Below are positions 53,134-61,128 of a stretch of DNA of 64,000 bases, one piece after another. The translations under genes and the position numbers were made by a program. Numbering within the stretch: position 1 is the first letter of the stretch; each line of letters begins with the position of its first letter. The notes beneath the pieces were generated by a model that had not been told where the DNA came from, did no database searches, and was given only the letters and a program-made list of their open reading frames with translations. The stretch is from assembly GCF_002846335.1 (NCBI RefSeq), contig NZ_PJMQ01000001.1, positions 2,232,001-2,296,000 of the forward strand. The letters run 5' to 3'. The stretch is from Janthinobacterium sp. 61. Lineage in GTDB: Bacteria > Pseudomonadota > Gammaproteobacteria > Burkholderiales > Burkholderiaceae_D.

Positions 53134-54834
53134 TTAAAATAAAAAATAGCGCTGCGCCATGGGCAGCACGGCGGCCGCCTCGCACACCAGCAGCTGGCCG
53201 TCGGCGCGCACGGCATAGGTTTCCGGGTCCACTTCCATGTGCGGCGTGGCGCTGTTATGTATCATGTCGTGCTTGCGCAAGCCGCGCATGTTCTTCACGG
53301 CGATGACGGATTTATTCAGTTTCAGCTGATGCCCGATATCGAGGTCGTAGGCCGCCTGCGAGACAAAGGTGAAAGACTTTTTCAGACCGCCGCCGAAGGC
53401 GCCGAACATCATGCGGTAGTGCACGGGCTGCGGCGTGGGAATCGACGCATTCGGGTCGCCCATCTGCGCAGCGGCGATCATGCCGCCCTTTAAAATCATC
53501 GATGGCTTGACGCCGAAGAAGGCGGGCTTCCACAGCACGATGTCGGCGATTTTGCCCGCCTCGATGGACCCGACCACGTGGGAAATCCCATGCGTGATGG
53601 CCGGGTTGATCGTGTACTTGGCGATATAGCGCTTGGCGCGGAAGTTGTCGCTGCGCGCCGTGTCGGGCGCCAGCGGCCCCCGCTGCACCTTCATCTTGTG
53701 CGCCGTCTGCCAGGTGCGCATGATCACCTCGCCGACCCGGCCCATGGCTTGCGAGTCCGACGACATCATCGAGATGGCGCCGATGTCGTGCAGGATATCT
53801 TCCGCGGCGATGGTTTCGCGGCGGATGCGCGACTCGGCAAACGCCACGTCTTCGGCAATCGCCGGGTCCAGGTGATGGCACACCATCAGCATGTCCAGGT
53901 GCTCGTCGAGCGTGTTGACGGTAAACGGGCGCGTCGGGTTGGTCGACGAGGGCAGCACGTTGGACTGTCCCACGGCGGCGATGATGTCTGGCGCATGGCC
54001 GCCGCCCGCCCCTTCCGTGTGAAAGGTGTGGATGGTGCGGTCCTTGAAGGCGGCAAGGGTGTGCTCCAGAAACCCGCCCTCGTTGAGGGTATCGCTGTGC
54101 AGCGCAACCTGAATATCCATGCGGTCCGCGACGGACAGGCAATTGTCGATGGCGGCCGGCGTGCTGCCCCAGTCCTCGTGCAGTTTCAGGCCGATGGCGC
54201 CCGCGCGCACCTGCTCCTCCAGTGGCAGCGGCAAGCTGACGTTGCCTTTCCCCATGAAGCCAAGATTCATCGGGAAGGCGTCGGCGGCGGCCAGCATGGC
54301 GTGCAAGTGCCATGGTCCCGGCGTGCAGGTGGTGGCGGCCGTGCCCACGGCCGGCCCCGTGCCGCCGCCCAGCATGGTCGTCACGCCGCTCATCAGGGCT
54401 TCCTCGATCTGCTGCGGGCAAATGAAATGGATGTGCGTATCGACGCCGCCGGCCGTAACGATCATGCCTTCACCGGCGATAATCTCGGTCGCGCCGCCGA
54501 TGGGCAAGGTCACGCCAGGCTGGATGTCCGGGTTGCCCGCCTTGCCGATGCCGAAGATCAGCCCATTCTTCAAGCCGATATCGGCTTTCACGATGCCCCA
54601 GTGGTCGAGGATGACGGCATTCGTGATAACGGTATCCATCACCTCGGCCGCGCAGCGCTGCGACTGGCCCATGCCGTCGCGTATCACCTTGCCGCCACCG
54701 AATTTCACTTCTTCGCCGTAGATCGCATAGTCATGCTCGATCTCGATGAACAGTTCCGTGTCGGCCAGGCGGATGCGGTCGCCCGTGGTGGGGCCGAACA
54801 TTTCGGCGTATGCGCTGCGGGGAATGCTGGCCAT
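53134..54834 (-). CDS. ureC: Urease alpha subunit UreC
   Basis: The 566-aa catalytic subunit. Nickel ligands are visible in [14 protein letters not shown], the carbamylated Lys in [30 protein letters not shown], the flap [19 protein letters not shown] with the catalytic His, and [12 protein letters not shown]. Hydrolyses urea to ammonia and carbamate. ATG 54834 with AGGAAAGG upstream; one base after the ureB stop. Confidence 0.98.
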   Translation of the reverse strand: MASIPRSAYAEMFGPTTGDRIRLADTELFIEIEHDYAIYGEEVKFGGGKVIRDGMGQSQRCAAEVMDTVITNAVILDHWGIVKADIGLKNGLIFGIGKAGNPDIQPGVTLPIGGATEIIAGEGMIVTAGGVDTHIHFICPQQIEEALMSGVTTMLGGGTGPAVGTAATTCTPGPWHLHAMLAAADAFPMNLGFMGKGNVSLPLPLEEQVRAGAIGLKLHEDWGSTPAAIDNCLSVADRMDIQVALHSDTLNEGGFLEHTLAAFKDRTIHTFHTEGAGGGHAPDIIAAVGQSNVLPSSTNPTRPFTVNTLDEHLDMLMVCHHLDPAIAEDVAFAESRIRRETIAAEDILHDIGAISMMSSDSQAMGRVGEVIMRTWQTAHKMKVQRGPLAPDTARSDNFRAKRYIAKYTINPAITHGISHVVGSIEAGKIADIVLWKPAFFGVKPSMILKGGMIAAAQMGDPNASIPTPQPVHYRMMFGAFGGGLKKSFTFVSQAAYDLDIGHQLKLNKSVIAVKNMRGLRKHDMIHNSATPHMEVDPETYAVRADGQLLVCEAAAVLPMAQRYFLF

Positions 54835-54835
54835 C

Positions 54836-55165
54836 TCAATCCTTTCCTGGTGGAGTGTCTTGCAGTTCGCCCATGACTTCACCATTGAAGCCGTAGACCT
54901 TGCGCTCCCCCGCCAGCGCCACCAGTTCCACCGTGCGCTGCTGGCCCGGTTCGAAGCGCACGGCCGTGCCGGCCGTGATGTTCAGGCGCATGCCGTAGGC
55001 GCGCCAACGCTCAAAGGCCAGCGCCGGGTTGACTTCAAAAAAGTGAAAGTGCGAACCGACCTGTATCGGCCTGTCGCCCCGGTTGGCCACCACCACGGTG
55101 GCCGTGGCGCGGCCCACATTGAGGCTGATTTCGCCTTCTTCCAATTTGTATTCGCCTGGGGTCAT
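54836..55165 (-). CDS. ureB: Urease beta subunit UreB
   Basis: 109 aa from ATG 55165 (AAGGAGTCCCTC upstream). [16 protein letters not shown], the strand [21 protein letters not shown] and [15 protein letters not shown] are hallmarks of the small beta subunit. A separate polypeptide from UreA, as in most bacteria. Confidence 0.97.
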   Translation of the reverse strand: MTPGEYKLEEGEISLNVGRATATVVVANRGDRPIQVGSHFHFFEVNPALAFERWRAYGMRLNITAGTAVRFEPGQQRTVELVALAGERKVYGFNGEVMGELQDTPPGKD

Positions 55166-55258
55166 GAGGGACTCCTTCAAAGATCGCGTTACGCTTGCCG
55201 GCGGGTCGCCAGCGCAAAAACAGCCATGACGCGGGTGGCGCCCTGGCCAATCAAAAAA

Positions 55259-55561
55259 CTACGGTATCGGGTGGTGCACGGTCACCAGCTTGCTGCCATC
55301 GGGAAAGGTCGCTTCCACCTGGATATCGGGGATCATCTCGGCGATGCCGTCCATAACGTCCGCACGTGAGAGTATTTTCGTACCGTCCGACATCAGCTGC
55401 GCCACCGATTTTCCATCGCGCGCACCTTCCATGATGGCGGCGCTGATCAGGGCCACCGCTTCCGGGTAATTGAGCTTCAAGCCGCGCGCCAGGCGCCGTT
55501 CGGCCAGCAGCGCGGCCGTAAAAATGAGCAGCTTGTCTTTTTCGCGGGGAGTCAGGTCCAT
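55259..55561 (-). CDS. ureA: Urease gamma subunit UreA
   Basis: 100 aa: [44 protein letters not shown], and the C-terminal [18 protein letters not shown]. Full-length UreA. 25 nt after ureD; a 93-bp spacer separates it from ureB. Confidence 0.98.
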   Translation of the reverse strand: MDLTPREKDKLLIFTAALLAERRLARGLKLNYPEAVALISAAIMEGARDGKSVAQLMSDGTKILSRADVMDGIAEMIPDIQVEATFPDGSKLVTVHHPIP

Positions 55562-55586
55562 GGTTTTCCTTGCGCTTCTTTCCTGA

Positions 55587-56453
55587 TTAAGTGTTCCAGA
55601 TGCGGGGCACGACGGCGTCGCGTCCCAGCATGGCGGGGCGTAGCAGCTGCCAGGCGGCCAGCATGATCGTGCGCGCCGCCTCGCTGTCGCCGCACAGCAG
55701 GCGCACCACCACCAGCGATTTCATCTGCGTGGCGCCAAACGCGGCGCCGGCAGGCACCTTGATCTCGCGCAAGGCAGCCAGCACGGCGGCAGAAACGGGT
55801 GTGCCGACGGCGATCAGGGTGGCGCACACCGTGTGCCCCCCCAGTCCCAGTGGGCTGGCCATCAGCGCGCCGCCGGCGGCCAGCACGCCCTGCTCCCACC
55901 ACAGCAGCTTGCCGCCGCGGCGGATCTGCACCTGCTGGGCGATGCTGCCTTCATTAAAAATTTCGCCAGAGGCGCTGCGGCCCAGGCAGACGATGTCGCA
56001 GCCGATATAGCTGGCGTCCGCCGCCAGTTCCACCTCGTGACGCAGGCGCACGCACGCCTGGTCGAAGAAAATGCTTTCCTGCGGCAGCCACTCGATGGAA
56101 GCGCCGCTACCGGCGCGCAGCACGATGTGCTGGCCCGAGACGTGGCCATTCGCGCGGTACCACTTGGCCGCCCCCGGCGACGTGAGAAACGCGTGCGCGC
56201 CTTCGCCCACCGTGACGTCGACAGCCAGCTGGTCGCCGCCCACCACGCCGCCGGGCGGATGGATGATGATGGCGTGGCAGACGGCATCGCCTTCCGGATA
56301 CAAAGGCTTTTGCACGCGCAGGGGGCCGCTGTGCGTGCGCTCGACCAGACGGCTGACGCCATCGTGCCAGGCAAATCCCAGGCGCAAGTGCGCCTGCCAG
56401 GCGTCATGTGCGTTGGCCTGTGAGGGCATGGCTGGGTGAGTACTATCTGGCAT
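55587..56453 (-). CDS. ureD: Urease accessory protein UreD
   Basis: A 288-aa UreD/Ure[57 protein letters not shown] and [10 protein letters not shown]. Scaffold for urease activation. Possible starts are ATG 56462, 56453 and 56429. First gene of ureDABCEFGJ. No urea transporter or regulator is adjacent. Confidence 0.95.
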   Translation of the reverse strand: MPDSTHPAMPSQANAHDAWQAHLRLGFAWHDGVSRLVERTHSGPLRVQKPLYPEGDAVCHAIIIHPPGGVVGGDQLAVDVTVGEGAHAFLTSPGAAKWYRANGHVSGQHIVLRAGSGASIEWLPQESIFFDQACVRLRHEVELAADASYIGCDIVCLGRSASGEIFNEGSIAQQVQIRRGGKLLWWEQGVLAAGGALMASPLGLGGHTVCATLIAVGTPVSAAVLAALREIKVPAGAAFGATQMKSLVVVRLLCGDSEAARTIMLAAWQLLRPAMLGRDAVVPRIWNT

Positions 56454-56583
56454 GCGGGGCAATCGCGTAAATAAGCGATTACCTAAGCAGGATATGTGCC
56501 AGCATCAAGGGATGGAACCGTGAGAATTGCGCACCACGCTGCGGCAGACGCACCCGCATGGTGCATCGGCCGCACCGCGGCGT

Positions 56584-58788
56584 CTACGCCACGGCCAGCG
56601 CGCGCCGTTCGCGCAGCAAGGCCGTGAATGGTGCAGCAGCCAGGGGACGGCTGAAATAATAACCCTGCATTTCGTCGCAGCCGTGTTCCGTCAGGAAGTC
56701 CACCTGTTCGCGCGTTTCCACGCCTTCGGCGATGACGCGCATGTCCAGGTTGTGCGCCAGCGAGATGACGGAACGCGCGATGGCCGCGTCGCTGCTGCTG
56801 GTGGTGACGTCGTCGACGAAGGATTTGTCGATCTTCAGCACGTCGATGGGAAAGCGCTTCAGGTAACCCAGGCTGGAATAGCCGGTGCCGAAGTCATCGA
56901 GCGAAATGCCCACGCCGATATCCTTCAGGCGCGTCAGGGCGGCCACCGCCTTGTCCGGGTCGCCCATCACCGTGCTTTCCGTGATCTCGATGCCCAGGCA
57001 GGCGGGCGCGATGCCGTATTTGCGCAATGCCGCTTCGACGAAAGGCACCGTACGGTCCTGCGCGAACTGTTTACCAGACAGGTTGACGGCCACCTTGATG
57101 CTGCCCAGGCCCGCGTCGTGCCAGGCACGGATCTGCGCGCAGACGGTTTCGAGCACCCATTCGCCGATGGCGGTGATCAAGCCGTATTCCTCGGCCAGCG
57201 CGATGAACAGACCGGGCGGCACATTGCCCAGCACCGGGTTATTCCAGCGCAGCAGAGCCTCCGCGCCCAGCATGGCGCCCGTGCGCAAACACATTTGCGG
57301 CTGATAGTGCACTTCGAATTCCTCGCGGCCGATGGCGCCGCGCAGCTGCTGCTGCATGGCCAGGCGGGCGCGGATATCGCTGCCCATGCGCTCCGTGAAG
57401 AAAGCGTAATGATCGCGCCCCATTTCCTTGGCGCGCACCAGGGCCGTGTCGGCGTGGCGCAGCACGTCGTCGAGGCTGTCGCCGTCGGCCGGGCACATGG
57501 CGATGCCGATGCTGGTGGTCAGCGCCAGGCGCTCGCCACCGACACTGAGCTCTTCGCGCAAGCCGGCCAGGATGGTCTGCGCCAGCGCCAGCGTGCGGCC
57601 CAGCAGGGCATCGTCCTGCAGCAGGATCTGGAATTCGTCGCCGCCCTGGCGCACCACGGTGTCGCCCTCGCGCACGCAGCCGGACAGAAAACGCGCCACC
57701 ACTTGCAGCGCCTTGTCGCCCACGGCCTGGCCGTGCGAATCGTTGATGTTCTTGAAGCGGTCCAGGTCCAGGCACATCAGCACCACTTGCTGGCTGTCGC
57801 GCAGGGCGTTGGCGCGCGCCTGTTCGAAGCGCTCGCGCAGCAGCACGCGGTTCGGCAAGCCAGTCAGCGCGTCGTGGTAGGAGAGGAAGTCGATCAGATG
57901 CTGCTCGGCCTTGCGCTCGCTGATATCGAGGAAGACGCCCACGTAGTTGACAACGCCGCCGTCCGGGCCATGCACGGTGGACACGCTGAGCAAACAGGGA
58001 TAGGTGTCGCCGCTCTTGCGCCGCGTCTGCACCTCGCCCGACCAGCAGCCGCTGCTGCGCAAGCCCTGGCGCATGGCCAGCAGCACCGCTTCGCCCGTAT
58101 ATTCGGCGTGCAGGCGCATGATGTCCGTGCCCACCACATCCTGCGCCGCGTAGCCAGTGATGCGGGTAAAGGCGGGATTGGCCGTGACGATGATGCCGGC
58201 CGGATCCGTGATCAGGATGGCGTCCTGAGTGGCTTCGAAGACCTGGCCCGAGAGGCGCAGCAATTCCTCGTTGGCGCGGCGGATTTGCACTTCGCGCGCC
58301 AGGGTGCTGGCCACCTGTTCCAGTTCGGCCGTGCGTTCGGCCACGCGCCGTTCCAGGTTGGCGCGCTCCTGCGCCAGCTGCAGCTGCGCCCGCGCCAGGC
58401 GCACATGCGCATCGGTGCGGGCCAGGATTTCCTCGGCCTGGAAGGGCTTGGCGATGAAATCGACGGCACCCAGCGCAAAGCCGCGCACCTTGTCGTCCGT
58501 ATCGTACTGGGCCGACAGGAAGATTACCGGCACCTGGCGCAGGGACGGAATCTCCTTCAGGCGGCGGCAGACTTCAAAGCCGTCGAGACCCGGCATGCGC
58601 ACGTCGAGCAGGATCAGCTCAGGCGGGCGCGCCTGAGCCGTCCACAGGGCCAGCTCACCGTTCGGCGCCTGGCGCACCGCATAGCCGGCGCCGCCCAGCA
58701 AATCGCTCAACAGCTTCAGCGAAGCCGGCGTATCTTCAACGATCAGTACTTCGCCCTTAGCATTCACTTCGGAAAAATCGCGGTGCAT
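56584..58788 (-). CDS. Response regulator with PAS, GGDEF and EAL domains
   Basis: A 734-aa cytoplasmic protein. Receiver (1-130) with phospho-Asp in LILLDVRMPGLDG; coiled linker to about 165; PAS (about 180-300, QDAILITDPAGIIVTANPAF); GGDEF (about 310-470, VRQGGDEFQIL, CLDLDRFKNINDSHG); EAL (about 480-734, GAEALLRW, NLSGKQFAQD, EITESTV, DDFGTGYSS, KIDKSFVDD). Both catalytic motifs look intact. It is encoded just downstream of two membrane sensor kinases and is likely their output, linking phosphorylation to c-di-GMP. Confidence 0.92.
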   Translation of the reverse strand: MHRDFSEVNAKGEVLIVEDTPASLKLLSDLLGGAGYAVRQAPNGELALWTAQARPPELILLDVRMPGLDGFEVCRRLKEIPSLRQVPVIFLSAQYDTDDKVRGFALGAVDFIAKPFQAEEILARTDAHVRLARAQLQLAQERANLERRVAERTAELEQVASTLAREVQIRRANEELLRLSGQVFEATQDAILITDPAGIIVTANPAFTRITGYAAQDVVGTDIMRLHAEYTGEAVLLAMRQGLRSSGCWSGEVQTRRKSGDTYPCLLSVSTVHGPDGGVVNYVGVFLDISERKAEQHLIDFLSYHDALTGLPNRVLLRERFEQARANALRDSQQVVLMCLDLDRFKNINDSHGQAVGDKALQVVARFLSGCVREGDTVVRQGGDEFQILLQDDALLGRTLALAQTILAGLREELSVGGERLALTTSIGIAMCPADGDSLDDVLRHADTALVRAKEMGRDHYAFFTERMGSDIRARLAMQQQLRGAIGREEFEVHYQPQMCLRTGAMLGAEALLRWNNPVLGNVPPGLFIALAEEYGLITAIGEWVLETVCAQIRAWHDAGLGSIKVAVNLSGKQFAQDRTVPFVEAALRKYGIAPACLGIEITESTVMGDPDKAVAALTRLKDIGVGISLDDFGTGYSSLGYLKRFPIDVLKIDKSFVDDVTTSSSDAAIARSVISLAHNLDMRVIAEGVETREQVDFLTEHGCDEMQGYYFSRPLAAAPFTALLRERRALAVA

Positions 58789-58962
58789 GTAGCAGTTCTC
58801 TCAGCTTTGGATGAGGCGCGGCGGTCAGTTGCCACGCTGGACAAGACATTTCTTTGCGGTGAACTACGTACTATCATCATAATCTTTATTGCAATTTAGC
58901 ACCATCCATCGGCGCCACTTAGTCCGTCTTTTCATCGAATCCGATGTTGTCAGCCCACACTT

Positions 58963-61128
58963 TCAGGCATGTGCCAGCGCGCCCTCGCTATCCAGCAAGA
59001 CACACAACTGACGGTACTGGTGCTGGTCGAGCATGGCCTGCAGCGGCGCCAGCAACGGCGCCGCCGACGCAGGCATGGCCGCCAGCAGCTGTGCCACCCG
59101 GGCCAGGTTCAATTCGCGCAGCGCCACCAGCAAGGCGGCGCGCTCTTCCCAGGCCAGCAGACGCAAGTCTTGCGCCTGCAGTGCAGGCAGCACTGCCGCC
59201 TGCGCTGGCGGGGCCGGCGGCACGGATGCCAGCATCCGTGCCTGCGCCGCCTGCGCTGGAATACTGAAACGGAAGGTGGCGCCCTGCCCCGGCGTGGACT
59301 CCACCGTCAGCTCGCCCTTCATTAACTGCACGAATTCGCGCGAGATGGCCAGGCCCAGGCCCGTGCCATCCTTCGGTCCCGCGCTATCGGCCTGCACGAA
59401 GGGTTCGAAGATGCGCTGCTGGTCTTCCGGGGCGATGCCGATGCCCGTGTCGCTGACTGCGAAAGACAGGCGCCACGTGGCATCGTCGCGCCGCTCGCCG
59501 CGCACGCGCAAGGTGACCTTGCCGCTGCCGGCGAACTTGACGGCGTTCGACATCAGGTTCAGCAGCACCTGGCGCAAGCGCGTCGCATCAAGCAGTACCG
59601 CAGCCGGCAGGTCCGCGCAATCGAGGTGCAGGACCAATCCCTGCTGCTCGGCGGGCATGCCCAGCATGTCCATCACTTCCTGCAACAGCGGCGCCAGCGC
59701 CACCACGGTCGCCTGCGCCTGCAAGCGCCCCGCCTCGCCCTTCGACAGTTCGAGGATTTCATTGATCAAAGTCAATAAATGATTGCCGGAGCGGTGGATG
59801 ATGGCCAGGTTGCGTTTTTCATCGTCCTGCATGTTGGGCGAGGCGGCCATCAGGCGCGAAAAGCCGATCACGGAATTCAAGGGCGTGCGCAGTTCATGGC
59901 TCATGTTCGCCAGGAAGGTGCTCTTGGCGCGGTTCGCCGCCTGCGCCTGGCTGACGGCCACCGACAGGGCGCTCGTGCGCTCGACCACCAATTCTTCCAG
60001 GTGATGGCGGTGGCGCAGCAGTTCCAGTTCGGCCTCGCGGTGCGCGGTGATGTCGTAGTTTGAACCCACCAGGCGCACGGGCCGGCCCCGCCCGTCGCGG
60101 AAGATCACGGCATCGGCCTTGATGTAGCGGATGGCGCCATCGGGCCACAGGATCCGATACTCGTGCGTGAACGCATGGCCTGTGCCCAGTACGGCGCGCA
60201 AGGCCTCCTTGGCGGCCGGCACATCGTCCGGCACCAGCGCCGCGCGCCAGATCGCCGCCGGCGACATGTTGCCGGACGCATCGGCCTTGAATTGCGCGTA
60301 CATCTGTTCATCCCACTGCAATGCGTCGCTGCTGACGTTCCAGTCCCATATGCCGATGCTGGCCGCGCCCGTCGCCATCTGCACGCGCTCCTCGCTGCGT
60401 TGCAGGGCGCGGTAACGGCTGTCGAGCAGCGCCACCATGTCGCGGATGGAACGGTACAGGGTGCGCAGCTCGCCCAGGAACCACGCTTTCGGCGGCGTGC
60501 CGAAGGCTTCGCCCTGCCCCGCCTTGACGCCGGCCGCATACTGGCCAATCGCCTTCAGGGGCTTGAGCATCAGGCACCACATGAGCAGCCAGATGCTGGC
60601 CACCAGGATCACGTCGAGCGCCACGATCATGGCGCCGATGCCCAGCGCGCGCTGCCGCAGCTGCGCGTGCAGCAAGGCCGGCGTCGCATACACGGCGACG
60701 CTGCCGATGACTTGTCCACCCATCGTCACGGAGCGCCGCTGCACCAGCCAGCCCGGTTCGGCGGGCAGCGCGGCGAGGCTGTCGATGGCGCCGTCCGCAT
60801 TGCGGCGCAGGACCAGCGCTTCCTTGCCGATGCCCGGCGTCAGGGAGCTGGCCACCAGTTCGCGCTTGCCCAACATGCTGCGCATGATGGCCTGCATCTG
60901 CTTTTCATCCAGGTTCCACAAGGGCAGTTCGATGGCCACGGCCAGCTGGTCCGCGCTGACGGCCAGGCTTTGCTGCAGCTGCTGCCAGCGCTGTTCGCGC
61001 TCGGATTGGTAAAACAGCACGGCAAACACCAGCAGCAGCACGGTGACGACAAAGGTCAACGTTACGCTGACGGCCAGCACGATGGACACGCCGCCCAGGC
61101 GGGCGCCCTTGGGTGCGTAAAAAGTCAT
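58963..61128 (-). CDS. Membrane sensor histidine kinase (HAMP-PAS-HisKA)
   Basis: A 721-aa kinase from ATG 61128, overlapping the upstream kinase stop by 4 bp. TM1 about 15-38, periplasmic domain, TM2 about 165-187, HAMP-like linker, PAS (about 255-375), HisKA with FLANMSHELRTPLNSVIGFSRLM, HATPase (DTGIGIAPEDQQRIFEPFVQ, GTGLGLAISREFV). There is no receiver domain. The tail after 640 (MLDQHQYRQLCVLLDSE) is similar to that of the hybrid kinase upstream, marking them as paralogues. Confidence 0.9.
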   Translation of the reverse strand: MTFYAPKGARLGGVSIVLAVSVTLTFVVTVLLLVFAVLFYQSEREQRWQQLQQSLAVSADQLAVAIELPLWNLDEKQMQAIMRSMLGKRELVASSLTPGIGKEALVLRRNADGAIDSLAALPAEPGWLVQRRSVTMGGQVIGSVAVYATPALLHAQLRQRALGIGAMIVALDVILVASIWLLMWCLMLKPLKAIGQYAAGVKAGQGEAFGTPPKAWFLGELRTLYRSIRDMVALLDSRYRALQRSEERVQMATGAASIGIWDWNVSSDALQWDEQMYAQFKADASGNMSPAAIWRAALVPDDVPAAKEALRAVLGTGHAFTHEYRILWPDGAIRYIKADAVIFRDGRGRPVRLVGSNYDITAHREAELELLRHRHHLEELVVERTSALSVAVSQAQAANRAKSTFLANMSHELRTPLNSVIGFSRLMAASPNMQDDEKRNLAIIHRSGNHLLTLINEILELSKGEAGRLQAQATVVALAPLLQEVMDMLGMPAEQQGLVLHLDCADLPAAVLLDATRLRQVLLNLMSNAVKFAGSGKVTLRVRGERRDDATWRLSFAVSDTGIGIAPEDQQRIFEPFVQADSAGPKDGTGLGLAISREFVQLMKGELTVESTPGQGATFRFSIPAQAAQARMLASVPPAPPAQAAVLPALQAQDLRLLAWEERAALLVALRELNLARVAQLLAAMPASAAPLLAPLQAMLDQHQYRQLCVLLDSEGALAHA